A stretch of 64,000 bases of DNA from Roseicyclus marinus (GTDB lineage: Bacteria; Pseudomonadota; Alphaproteobacteria; Rhodobacterales; Rhodobacteraceae), in assembly GCF_036322625.1 (NCBI RefSeq), contig NZ_AP027266.1, forward strand, positions 1,305,001 to 1,369,000, read 5' to 3'. The position numbers and the translations under genes are program-made. The notes beneath the pieces were generated by a model. That model was not told where the DNA came from. It ran no database searches and was given only the letters and a program-made list of their open reading frames with translations. The number at the start of each line of letters is the position of its first letter. Position 1 is the first letter of the stretch. This document shows, one piece after another, positions 54,796 to 63,649 of the stretch.

Positions 54796-55998
54796 TCAGC
54801 GGCGGGTCATCAACCGTTCAAGTCCATGAAAATGATAGATATTCCCGTATTTCGGCGGCTCGGTCAGGCGCAGGTTCGGACAATGTTCGAAGAGGATCGG
54901 CAGCGCGATCTGCAGCTCCAACCGGGCAAGGGGCGCGCCGACGCAGAAATGCAAGCCGGCCCCGAAAGCGAGGTTCGCGGGACCGTCTTGTCGGTCGGGG
55001 ATGAAGTGATCCGCTTGCGAATAAACGGTTTCGTCGCGTCCGGCGGAGGCAAGGAGAAGCCCGACCTGATCGCCACGGCGGAAGGTATGGCCGAACAGCG
55101 TGACATCCTCGTAGGCGGTGCGGGTGAACAGATGGAGCGGCGGGTCGTGGCGCAGGATTTCCTCGACCAGGAGATCGACCTGCGTGGCGGGGTGTAACCC
55201 GTTATCGAGCAACAGTTTTATGCCGTTGCCCATGGTGTGCACGGTCGCCTCGTGACCGGCGTTCAGGAGCAGGATACAGGTCGTGATCAGCTCGTCGGTG
55301 GTGAGTTTCTCGCCCTCCTCCTCGGCGGCGATAAGCGCGGTGATGAGATCGTCGCGCGGGTCGGAGCGGCGTTTTTCGACATAGGCGCGCAGGAAATCGG
55401 CGAAGTCGGAGGCGGCTTTGGCGGCGGCCAGTTCCTCGGCCTTGGTGCGGCGGGCCTGGTACATCTGGACCATGGCGCTGGACCACCCCACAAGATCTTG
55501 TGCCATTTCCTCGGGCACGCCCAGAAGGCGGGCGATGATGATGACGGGGATCGGGCGGCAATAGGCGTCCAGCAGATCGGTGTCGCCGTCGGGGATTTTG
55601 CGCGCCAGATCATGGGCAAGCGCCGCGATTTCGGGTGCGAGCGACTGGATGCGGCGCGAGGTGAAGGCGCGCAGGACAAGGCCGCGCAACCGCGTGTGGC
55701 GGGGCGGTTCCAGTTCCAGCATGGAATGCTGTTCGACCGCGTAGAAGGGCGCGGAATGTTCGGGAAATTCAATCGGAACAATGGTTTCGCGGCCAAAGCG
55801 GCGATCGCGGAGGATCGTGTTGACAGCACCATGGGTGGTGGCCATCGGCATGTCATACTCGGCCCAGAACACGAGCGGTCCTGCGGCGCGGGCGCGGCTG
55901 TAGAACGGATAGGGGTTCTGGACGAAGCCCGGTTCGGTGGGGGATTGGTCGAGGCGCTGCATGACGGCTTTGTCGCAGGTTTCGGGGCGCCGTTCCAT
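54796..55998 (-). CDS. Cytochrome P450
   Basis: About 400 residues, soluble bacterial class. The haem-binding motif FGAGLHFCVGAPLARLELQI gives the thiolate Cys, the I-helix reads LLLNAGHEATVHTMGNG (AGHEAT in place of the common AGxDT), and the ExxR is EEILRHDPP. LEPPRHTRLRGLVLRAFTSR is the conserved C-helix region. No ferredoxin or ferredoxin reductase gene adjoins, so electrons must come from elsewhere. The start is uncertain: ATG at 55998, a TTG at 56013 with AAAGG upstream, and an ATG at 55962 are all possible. The substrate is unknown. Confidence 0.88.
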   Translation of the reverse strand: MERRPETCDKAVMQRLDQSPTEPGFVQNPYPFYSRARAAGPLVFWAEYDMPMATTHGAVNTILRDRRFGRETIVPIEFPEHSAPFYAVEQHSMLELEPPRHTRLRGLVLRAFTSRRIQSLAPEIAALAHDLARKIPDGDTDLLDAYCRPIPVIIIARLLGVPEEMAQDLVGWSSAMVQMYQARRTKAEELAAAKAASDFADFLRAYVEKRRSDPRDDLITALIAAEEEGEKLTTDELITTCILLLNAGHEATVHTMGNGIKLLLDNGLHPATQVDLLVEEILRHDPPLHLFTRTAYEDVTLFGHTFRRGDQVGLLLASAGRDETVYSQADHFIPDRQDGPANLAFGAGLHFCVGAPLARLELQIALPILFEHCPNLRLTEPPKYGNIYHFHGLERLMTRR

Positions 55999-56125
55999 CG
56001 GATTGGAGGGCAAGAAACCTTTCCCAAGGGTAAAGATTTCGGGACGTTTCTTGCCGAAAGGTTAATGGGGGCGCGCACATCCTGCGAAAGGATGAACGCG
56101 CCCCCGTGTCGTTAGGGATATCTTC

Positions 56126-58675
56126 TCAATCCGCGCCGCGCACCGGGATGGTGGCACCGGGGCGGGGGTGGAAGATGCGCTGGATCAGGTAGACGCCCCC
56201 CGCGATGCCCACACCTGCCAGATCGGTCACCAGCCCGCCTTCGATCATGAAGAGGGCGGCGATGATCAGGCCCACGCGCAGGAACCAGGCCGAGGGTCCG
56301 CCCATGAACCAGCCCTGCACGCCTGCGGACAGAAGGAAGACACCGACGGTGGCGGTCAGGCCTGCGCGGATGACCTCGAACCAGGTGCCGTCCATCAGGA
56401 GGGCGGCGTTGTAGAAGAACATGAAGGGCACGATGAAGGCGGTGATCCCGATCTTGAACGACGCGACCGAGGTTTCCATCGCATTCGCCCCCGAGATCCC
56501 CGCCGCGGCATAGCTGGCCAGCGCCACGGGGGGCGTGATGGCCGAGACGACGGCGAAGTAGAAGACGAAGAAATGCGCCGTCAGAAGCGGGATGCCGAGG
56601 TTCACGAGGCCCGGTGCCACGACCGCCGCCGCGACCGCATAGGCCGCCGTGGTGGGCATGCCCATCCCGAGCAGGATGGCGATGCACATCGCGAAGAAGA
56701 GCGCGAGGAGCTGGCTGACGCCTGCGAGGTCGAGAAGCAGGTTCGAGAAACGCGCGCCGACGCCCGTAAGGCTGATGACGCCGACGATGATGCCCGCCGC
56801 CGCACAGACCGCGATGATCTGGATCGACATGATCCCCGCCAGCTCGAAAGCCTTGACGATGGCCCGCGTGCCCATGCGGTAGGGGGTGAGCCAGCTGACC
56901 ATGGCGGCGGCCACCGTGGCGAGCGTGCCCGCGCGGATCACCGAATAGCCCATGAAGAGCGCGGCGATCAGGATGATGATCGGGATGAAGAGATAGACCT
57001 GCCGGATCATCTTGTTGAACTTGGGCAATTCATCCTCGCGCATCCCGCGCATGCCGAGCTTGGCCGCTTCGAAATCGACCATGAAGTAGATCGAGGCGAA
57101 GTAGAGGATCGCGGGGATGATCGCGGCGGCGGCGATTTCCGTGTAGGGAATGCCCGTCACCTCGGCCATGATGAAGGCGCCGGCCCCCATGATCGGCGGC
57201 ATGATCTGCCCACCGGTCGAGGCCGCGGCCTCGATCGCGCCGGCGGTCTTGGGCTTGTAGCCGACCTTTTTCATCAAGGGGATGGTGAGCGAGCCGGTCG
57301 CCACGACGTTGCCCGCCGAGGTGCCGTTGATCATGCCCATCAGACCGGAGGCGAAGATCGCCACCTTGGCTGGGCCGCCGCGCGCGCGACCGGCAGCGGC
57401 GAAGGCGAAGTTGACGAAATAATCGCCCACTTTCGACGCCTGAAGGAAGGCCGCGAAGATGATGAAGAGGATGATGTAGGTCGAGGAGACCGAGGTGGTG
57501 GTCCCAAGGATGCCCACGTCGGAATAGACGGTGCCGAAGAAGCGCTGCCACGTGTAGGGGGTTTCGACCCGCAGGATCGAGGGCAGCATATGGGCGGTGA
57601 AGGTGTAGACAAGGAAGATGCCCGCGATGACGACAAGCGCCATACCCGCGACGCGGCGCGTCAGTTCGAGGATGAGCGCGGTGCCTGCGGTCGCGGCAAA
57701 GGCCACGCCGATGGGAACCTGGGGCGTGCCGACCGCGTTGCGCGCCGCCGTCCCGTAGATCGGGATGAGGTAGAGCGCGACGATCACCGCGCAAAAGCCC
57801 AGCACGATGTCGGAGGCGGTGAAGGCGGCGCGGTCGCGGCGTTCGAACCAGCCGGTGACGATGGCCCCGAAGGTCGCGATCAGGAGCGGCACGCCGAACC
57901 ACCAGATTTCGCGCGCATAGACCCAATCATAGGCCGAGAAATTCTCGGGGATTTCGGGCATGGACATCCAGAGCACGCGGCCGCCCATTTCCATGACCTG
58001 ATCGGTGCCCAGATACTGGATGATGCCCAGCGTCGTGACGGCGGCGACAAGCGCGGGAAGGGCGAGCGCGGCTGCGACATAGGTCACGAGTTTCGTGTCG
58101 CGGGCGGGCGGCGCATTGGCCGGGAAGCTGTGGGAGGCAAAGAGCAGGAAGCCCAGAACGAGCGCGCCCGCGATGTGGATCATGCGGAAATTCCACGGCT
58201 CCATCGGGAGGGTGGGAAGGAAAAAGAACCGGTCGGCCCAGACGGATTGGATATCGCGCGCGGTGCGGCGCAGTTCGGATGCCTCGTCCTGCGCGATCTC
58301 GATGTCGGCCATGAGCGCCGTGATTTCCTCGGCATTGTCGGCGGTTTGGGCAACCTCGCCTGCCAGCGCCATCAGGCGGCGCATGGAATTGCCGGAGAAT
58401 TCCTCGCCCGCGGGGCCGAGGGCTGCGCGCAGATCCTCGAACCCTTCCTGGGTGGCGCGTTCGGCGATGGTGGCTTGCACCGACCAGGGCGAGGCGATCA
58501 GCCCGCTGACCGAAAGCCCGTTGAGGGCGGCCATGTGGAAGGCGGCATAGAGAAAGGCGATCGCGGCGATGAGCATGTAGGCGCGGCCCGTGAACAGGCG
58601 GCGGTAGCTTTCTACCGGTTCCTCGTCGACGCCTTCGGCAAGGACCTGGTCGGTCTGGCTGGTCTGATCGGTCAT
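56126..58675 (-). CDS. TRAP transporter fused permease (DctQM type, TAXI system)
   Basis: 849 residues. The small and large permease domains are fused, as usual for TAXI-type TRAP systems. DctM-like motifs are GLMGMINGTSAGNVVATGSL near 445-465, STGGQIMPPIMGAGAFIMAE, and the late MPTTAAYAVAAAVVAPGLVN. Between the first and second membrane segments (about 60-155) there is a hydrophilic, helical, probably coiled-coil region (MALAGEVAQTADNAEEITAL, EIAQDEASELRRTARDIQSV) that I do not recognise as standard. The receptor gene lies upstream, separated by a 184-base GC-rich spacer with a hairpin. Confidence 0.92.
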   Translation of the reverse strand: MTDQTSQTDQVLAEGVDEEPVESYRRLFTGRAYMLIAAIAFLYAAFHMAALNGLSVSGLIASPWSVQATIAERATQEGFEDLRAALGPAGEEFSGNSMRRLMALAGEVAQTADNAEEITALMADIEIAQDEASELRRTARDIQSVWADRFFFLPTLPMEPWNFRMIHIAGALVLGFLLFASHSFPANAPPARDTKLVTYVAAALALPALVAAVTTLGIIQYLGTDQVMEMGGRVLWMSMPEIPENFSAYDWVYAREIWWFGVPLLIATFGAIVTGWFERRDRAAFTASDIVLGFCAVIVALYLIPIYGTAARNAVGTPQVPIGVAFAATAGTALILELTRRVAGMALVVIAGIFLVYTFTAHMLPSILRVETPYTWQRFFGTVYSDVGILGTTTSVSSTYIILFIIFAAFLQASKVGDYFVNFAFAAAGRARGGPAKVAIFASGLMGMINGTSAGNVVATGSLTIPLMKKVGYKPKTAGAIEAAASTGGQIMPPIMGAGAFIMAEVTGIPYTEIAAAAIIPAILYFASIYFMVDFEAAKLGMRGMREDELPKFNKMIRQVYLFIPIIILIAALFMGYSVIRAGTLATVAAAMVSWLTPYRMGTRAIVKAFELAGIMSIQIIAVCAAAGIIVGVISLTGVGARFSNLLLDLAGVSQLLALFFAMCIAILLGMGMPTTAAYAVAAAVVAPGLVNLGIPLLTAHFFVFYFAVVSAITPPVALASYAAAGISGANAMETSVASFKIGITAFIVPFMFFYNAALLMDGTWFEVIRAGLTATVGVFLLSAGVQGWFMGGPSAWFLRVGLIIAALFMIEGGLVTDLAGVGIAGGVYLIQRIFHPRPGATIPVRGAD

Positions 58676-58823
58676 TTTACGGTGTCCCCCACGGATGGCC
58701 CGCTTGGGGCCTCACGGCACTGACGGCCCTTTGGGCCTGTCTTATCGGGTTTGTTCGGTTTTTGTCGGGCCTGTCGGCCCCTTGTGGCCTGCGCCCTGTC
58801 GGGCGCGCGCCATGGTCTGGAAA

Positions 58824-58850
58824 CGGGGTGCGGGACAGGCCCGCACCCCG
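58824..58850 (-). terminator. Hairpin between TAXI receptor and permease genes
   Basis: CGGGGTGCGGG and CCCGCACCCCG form an 11-bp perfect stem around CCTGT (minus strand), followed by only three T. It begins 10 bases after the receptor stop. It may stabilise the receptor mRNA end and limit read-through, giving more receptor than permease. The rest of the spacer is rich in GGCC-type inverted repeats. Confidence 0.6.
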
Positions 58851-58859
58851 CCAAGGGTC

Positions 58860-59849
58860 TTACATCGAGCCGTGGATACGGTCGGCGGGGATGGTTGCAC
58901 CGGCGTTTTCGGTGAACCAGCGCGCCGCACCGGGGTGCCACATCAGCGCGGTGTTCTTGTCCCAATGCTCGGGCAGGGTTTCACGTGCCGAGGAGTGGAT
59001 GCCCATCATGCGCTCGTTGTCGGACATGATGATGTCCGTCACGGCATAGACGAAGCTTTCGGGCAGGTCGCAGTTGGCGATTGCGAAGTTCCACATCGCG
59101 ACCGAGCGCGCGGGCGCTTCGAGCGTGGTGTAGGTGCTGTCCGCGATCTGGAAGCCCGAAACGGGGAAGGCTTCGATGATCTGGGCCTGCTCTGCTTCGG
59201 TGAACTCGATGATGTTGATGTCGGTCTGCACCTCGAGCTGCGAGACGGCGGGGATCGGAACGCCGGCCGCGAAGGCGATGACGTCGAGCAGGCCGTCCTG
59301 AAGCTGGCCGCCGAGGTCATCCCAGCCGCCGTTGCGACGCTCGAATTCCACGCCGAGCGCTTCGAGCATCAGCGGGAAATAGGTGTCGGAGGTGGAGCCC
59401 GCCGGGCCGAAGCCGATGCGCGCGCCCGCCGGGATGTCGGCGATGGTCTCGATGCCCGAGGAGGACAGCGCGGTGACGCTGAAGGGCGTCTGGTACATCG
59501 GGAACATCGCGCAGGCATTGGTCATCTGCAGGCCGGGTGCGATCGGGTTGGTGCCGGCATAGGATTCGGCGGCAGGACCCATGGTGGTCAGGCCGAACTG
59601 CACTTCGCCGGTGTGGACGAGCGCCATATTCTGCATCGGGCCGCCGGTGACTTCGCCGCCGCCGGAGATGCCGAGCTCGTCGGCCACGAGGTTCGCCCAG
59701 CCGGAGCCGTAGACGAAGAAGGTGCCGCCCTGCGAGGCGGTGCCGACGGTGAAGCTTTCGGGCCAGCCGGTGCGGTCTTCCTGAGCGAAGACGGCGGTGG
59801 CGGTCAGCGCGGTGGTGGCCGCGAGGACTGCGATACGGGTGAAGGTCAT
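58860..59849 (-). CDS. TAXI-family TRAP solute-binding protein
   Basis: 329 residues with a Sec signal peptide (cleavage TAVFAQ near 23). The opening of the mature protein, FTVGTASQGGTFFVYGSGWA, is the TAXI signature (GTxxxGGxxxxxG), followed by IGFGPAGSTSDTYFPLMLEA. The C-terminal part has the conserved HPGAARWFTENA. GGGAGAG precedes the ATG; a longer upstream frame only crosses the tandem repeat. It delivers substrate to the fused permease. TAXI systems include glutamate/glutamine-like transporters, but the ligand here is not predictable. Confidence 0.92.
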   Translation of the reverse strand: MTFTRIAVLAATTALTATAVFAQEDRTGWPESFTVGTASQGGTFFVYGSGWANLVADELGISGGGEVTGGPMQNMALVHTGEVQFGLTTMGPAAESYAGTNPIAPGLQMTNACAMFPMYQTPFSVTALSSSGIETIADIPAGARIGFGPAGSTSDTYFPLMLEALGVEFERRNGGWDDLGGQLQDGLLDVIAFAAGVPIPAVSQLEVQTDINIIEFTEAEQAQIIEAFPVSGFQIADSTYTTLEAPARSVAMWNFAIANCDLPESFVYAVTDIIMSDNERMMGIHSSARETLPEHWDKNTALMWHPGAARWFTENAGATIPADRIHGSM

Positions 59850-60106
59850 GTCACTCTCCCTGATTGACGATGAAAGCGCCCGGCTCCCTCCGGGCCGCTT
59901 GGCGGCGGGTTGTGGGGCGCATGGCGGCGTCATGCAAGCCCTGCATGGCGGGATTGCAGGAATTCGCGGGGTTTTGCCGGGGGGATGGGTGCGATCCGAC
60001 CCATGGGGCGGGAGGGCATGTTCCCGTGGCGACACATCGGCGGCTGTGGGCGGGCCGGGCGGCGCGTTCACCCGCATCAACGCGCCGCTCCCTGACCTTT
60101 TGTTGT

Positions 60107-60273
60107 CGCCTGCCCGGGGAGCGCAAAACCGGTTCCCACTTTTGCGCGACAGGCTCTGTGTTTCCGCCTGTCCGGGGAGCGCAAAACCGGTTCCCACTTT
60201 TGCGCGACAGGCTCTGTGTTTCCGCCTGTCCGGGGAGCGCAAAACCGGTTCCCACTTTTGCGCGACAGGCTCT
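60107..60273. repeat. Triple 58-bp tandem repeat with internal hairpins
   Basis: Copies start at 60121, 60179 and 60237 (period 58); the third is partial and ends at the dctD stop. Each contains GCGCAAAA, CCGGTTCCCAC, TTTTGCGC, an 8-bp inverted repeat with an 11-base loop, then GACAGGCTCT. The first and second full units differ at one visible position upstream (CCTGCCC/CCTGTCC). It looks like an extragenic alphaproteobacterial repeat amplified in tandem. The remaining spacer 59850-60106 shows no gene. Confidence 0.85.
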
Positions 60274-61621
60274 AATCCTCGCGGAAGCTGTCGCGGCTGA
60301 GGCCGTGGCGCTGCATCTTTTCGTAGAGCGCCTTTCGCGAGAGGCCGAGCGCCTCGTAGGTGGATTTGAGGCTGCCGCCATGGGCTGCTAGGCTGGCGGC
60401 GATGAGCGCCTTTTCATGGGCGGCCATGCGGTCGGCGAGCGTGCCCTCAGCCTCGGGGGCGAGGGGCCAGAGGCCCGCGTCGAGACCCATGGCGAGCCGT
60501 TCGGCGGCGTTGCGCAATTCGCGCACGTTGCCGGGCCAGTCGCGGGCGGCAAGGGCTGCGAGAACCGCGCCGGGCACCTCGGGGGCGTCGCGGCCGGTGC
60601 GGGTGGCGGCGGCGGAGAGGAGGGAGAGGAAGAGCTCGGGAATATCCTCGCGCCGGTCGGAGAGGGGGGGCAGGCGCAGGGTGACGACGTTCAGCCGGTA
60701 GAGAAGGTCGGGGCGAAACGCGCCCTCCCGGGCTGCGGCGGCGAGGTCGCGCTTGGAGGCGGCGACGATGCGCAGATCGAGCGGGATCGGGTCGTTGGAG
60801 CCCAGCCGCGTGACGCTGCGCTGTTCGACGACATGCAGAAGCTTGCCCTGAAGTGCCAAGGGCAGGCTGTCGATCTCGTCCAGAAAGAGGGTGCCGCCGC
60901 GGGCATGTTCGAATTTGCCGTAGCGGGCGCGGGTGGCGCCCGGGAAAGCGCCCGCCTCGTGGCCGAAAAGCTCGCTTTCGATCAGTTCGGCGGGCAGGGC
61001 CGCGCAATTGACGGCGATGAAGGCGCGGTCGGCGCGGGGGCTTGCGGCATGAAGGGCGCGGGCCGCGACCTCCTTGCCGGTGCCGGTTTCGCCCTCGATC
61101 AGGACATCGGCCTGCGTGGCGGCAAGGGCACGGAGTTGCGCGCGCAGGCGCACCATGGGGGCGGAGCGGCCCAGAAGGCGCACAGCGACCGGATCGTCGG
61201 GGGAAAGCGCCGTGCCGCCCGCGCGCAGGCGCCGGTTTTCCAGCGTCAGGCGGCGCTTTTCGAGCGCGCGGCCCACGGCCTCGACCAGGCGGGCGGGGGC
61301 ATAGGGTTTTTCGAGGAAATCATAGGCCCCGCCCTTCATCGAGGCGACGGCGAGATCGACATCGCCATGGCCGGTGACAAGGATCACGGGCAATTCGGGA
61401 TCGATCTTCAGCGCCTCGGACATGAGGGTCAGGCCGTCCATGCCGGGCATGCGGATATCGGTGACGAGGATGCCCGGAAAGTCCCGGTCGAGATGGGCGA
61501 GCGCCTCGGGGCCGGTGTCGCAGGGGATGGCCGCGAGATCGGCCAGCATGAGCGCCTGGCTGGCTGCGTGGCGCAGCGGCGCTTCGTCATCGACGAACAG
61601 GACGGGGGCACTCGTGGTCAT
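60272..61621 (-). CDS. DctD-like sigma-54-dependent response regulator
   Basis: 449 residues: receiver with Asp55 (LVTDIRMPGMDGLTL), AAA+ domain with Walker A EGETGTGKEVAARALH, the sigma-54 contact loop as FGHEAGAFPGATRARYGKFE (GAFPGA instead of GAFTGA), Walker B GGTLFLDEIDSLPLALQGKL, and the C-terminal Fis HTH (GSLKSTYEALGLSRKALYEK). Text such as TRLGSNDPIPLDLRIVAASK is DctD-like. DctD activates dicarboxylate transporter genes; here the neighbour is a TAXI transporter. Its start overlaps the sensor gene stop (ATGA). Confidence 0.92.
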   Translation of the reverse strand: MTTSAPVLFVDDEAPLRHAASQALMLADLAAIPCDTGPEALAHLDRDFPGILVTDIRMPGMDGLTLMSEALKIDPELPVILVTGHGDVDLAVASMKGGAYDFLEKPYAPARLVEAVGRALEKRRLTLENRRLRAGGTALSPDDPVAVRLLGRSAPMVRLRAQLRALAATQADVLIEGETGTGKEVAARALHAASPRADRAFIAVNCAALPAELIESELFGHEAGAFPGATRARYGKFEHARGGTLFLDEIDSLPLALQGKLLHVVEQRSVTRLGSNDPIPLDLRIVAASKRDLAAAAREGAFRPDLLYRLNVVTLRLPPLSDRREDIPELFLSLLSAAATRTGRDAPEVPGAVLAALAARDWPGNVRELRNAAERLAMGLDAGLWPLAPEAEGTLADRMAAHEKALIAASLAAHGGSLKSTYEALGLSRKALYEKMQRHGLSRDSFRED

Positions 61622-63492
61622 TGGGCGGCCATTTCGCCGGGCGGGTCGGTCACGTCAAGTTCCACGGTGAAGACCGCGCCGCCGCCCGCGCGGTTGGCGG
61701 CCATGAGCCGCCCGTTGAAATCGCGCACGATGTTGTAGGAGATCGAGAGCCCCAGCCCCAGCCCCTGACCGGGGGGTTTGGTGGTGAAGAAGGGATCGAA
61801 GGCTTGGGCCAGCGCCTCGTCGGAGAGGCCGGGGCCATGATCCTCGACCTCGATCCGGCAGCGCGGACCGGTCACATGGAGCGACAGGGTGACGACGGGA
61901 TGGGGCACATCCTCCATCGCGTCGAGCGCATTGCCGATCAGGTTGACGATGACCTGTTGCAGGCGCACGCGGCCGCCCGTGGCCCAAACCTCGGTCGCGG
62001 GCGGGTCGTAGAGGATGCGCGCGCCCGCGCCCTCGATCCGGGGGCGCATGAGGTCGAGCGCATCCGAGATCACGGCGCGCAGCGGCACCGGGCCCGTCTT
62101 GTCCTGCGGGCGGCGGGCGAAGTTGCGCAGGTGGCGCGAAATCGCGGCCATGCGGTCGGCCATGGCCGAGATCAGGCCGATATTCTCGCGCGCCTCGGGG
62201 ATGCGGCCGCGGTCGAGGAAGGTCGCGGCATTCTCGGCATAGGCTTTGACGGCGGCCAGCGGCTGGTTGAATTCGTGGCTGAGCGCCGCCGACATCTGGC
62301 CCAGCGCGGCCAGTTTGCCCGCCTGGATCAGGTCGGTCTGGGTCTTGCGCAATTGCGCCTCGGCGCGGGTGCGTTCCTCGATCTCGAGGCGGAGCTGGGC
62401 GTTGGCGGCATCGAGGTCACGGGTGCGTTCGCGCACGCGCGCCTCGAGCCGTGCCTGTTCGCCCGCCTGGCGGGCCAGACGATCCTCGAGCCGGAGGCGG
62501 CGTTGCCAGATCGTCGCGGCGAGGAGCACCACGAAGAGGGCGACAAGCCCCGCGATGGCCAGCGCCACGAGCGCCTGGGCGCGGGCGGGGGCCGTGGGCG
62601 ACAGGATCGAGACGCGCCAGCCCGAGGTCGCGATGAGGCCCGTCTGCATCACCATGGTCTGGCGCGTCTCGTCATCCTCGATCGTGACGATCTCATAGTC
62701 CGAGCCGGGCAGGGGCATGCGCCGTGCGGGCAGGGGACGGAGCCGGGAGACGGGGTATTGGCGGGTGACGGCGATGGTTTCGAGCGCGGCCTCGGGCATG
62801 GGGCCGAGCGTGCGGAAATGCCACTCGGCGCGGTCGGACAGGAAGATCACGTTGGAGCTGTCCTGCACGATGATGGTGGAGCCGCTTTCGGCCCAGGTCG
62901 CCTCGAAGGCGTCGAGCGTGATCTTGACCGCGATCACGCCCGCGATGCGGGTGCCGTCGAGCACGGGGGCGGCGAAGAAATAGCCGCGCTCGCCCGAGGT
63001 GGTGCCCAGCGCGTGGAAGCGGCCCAGCCCGCCGGCCAGCGCCTCGGTGAAATAGGGGCGGTAGGTGAAGCTTTGCCCGACAAAGGATCGGTCGGTGCGA
63101 TAGGAGGAGGCGGCGATGGTCAGCCCGTCGCGGTCGATCAGGTAGACATCGGAGACGCCGAGCGACAGCGCGGTCTGGCGCAGCTGTTCGTTGACGAAGG
63201 GCAAAAGGCCCGAATTGTCGGGATCGGCCAGAAGCTCGGCCAGGATCGGGCGTTCGGCCAAAAGGCTTGGCAGCGCCTCGGTCCGGTTGAGCGCACCGCG
63301 CAGCACCTGCACCGCCAGATCGAGCGTGGCGCGGTCGCGGTCGCCGGTGGCCACGAGATAGGCCCGTTCGAGCCGGGGAAAGGCCAGCACCGCAACGAGG
63401 AGGAGCGCTGCAAGGGCTGCCAGCACGAACCCCGCGGGACCGCCGAGGGGGCGCCGGGTCAAGCGGGGGGATGGGGGCGGCAGCGCAGTCAT
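61618..63492 (-). CDS. DctB-like sensor histidine kinase
   Basis: 624 residues. Two membrane helices (about 22-38 and 308-328) flank a periplasmic double-PAS-like sensor with VYLIDRDGLTIAASSYRTDR and YRPYFTEALAGGLGRFHALG, the DctB-type ligand domain. A cytoplasmic coiled coil (QARLEARVRERTRDLDAANA) leads to the H box SAALSHEFNQPLAAVKAYAE (H406). N and G boxes are QQVIVNLIGNALDAMED and GQGLGLGLSISYNIVRDFNG. With DctD it probably senses an organic acid outside the cell and controls its uptake. Confidence 0.92.
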   Translation of the reverse strand: MTALPPPSPRLTRRPLGGPAGFVLAALAALLLVAVLAFPRLERAYLVATGDRDRATLDLAVQVLRGALNRTEALPSLLAERPILAELLADPDNSGLLPFVNEQLRQTALSLGVSDVYLIDRDGLTIAASSYRTDRSFVGQSFTYRPYFTEALAGGLGRFHALGTTSGERGYFFAAPVLDGTRIAGVIAVKITLDAFEATWAESGSTIIVQDSSNVIFLSDRAEWHFRTLGPMPEAALETIAVTRQYPVSRLRPLPARRMPLPGSDYEIVTIEDDETRQTMVMQTGLIATSGWRVSILSPTAPARAQALVALAIAGLVALFVVLLAATIWQRRLRLEDRLARQAGEQARLEARVRERTRDLDAANAQLRLEIEERTRAEAQLRKTQTDLIQAGKLAALGQMSAALSHEFNQPLAAVKAYAENAATFLDRGRIPEARENIGLISAMADRMAAISRHLRNFARRPQDKTGPVPLRAVISDALDLMRPRIEGAGARILYDPPATEVWATGGRVRLQQVIVNLIGNALDAMEDVPHPVVTLSLHVTGPRCRIEVEDHGPGLSDEALAQAFDPFFTTKPPGQGLGLGLSISYNIVRDFNGRLMAANRAGGGAVFTVELDVTDPPGEMAAQ

Positions 63493-63649
63493 GGGCGCAG
63501 TATGGCGGGCGTGCGGGGCGCTGGCCAGTGGGGCGATCTGTTCCCTAGGGGCCGGTGCTGCATTTCACTGGCATTGGCGGGGGCGGATTGGCTAGGGTCG
63601 GTGCGAGGCGCATCTGCCGCGCCACGAGATCGTACCGGAGGATTTGTTC

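Noticed and set aside
56168-58723. 851-residue plus-strand open frame
   Set aside because: Antisense of the fused TRAP permease; composition is Gly/Asp/Arg/His-rich without domains.
60107-60273. Possible CRISPR array
   Set aside because: The 58-base units are contiguous and near identical, with no variable spacers and no cas genes.
59864-60391. Open frames running through the 58-bp repeat
   Set aside because: 58 is not a multiple of three and the translation is repetitive Arg/Ala-rich text on both strands; no ribosome site or domain.
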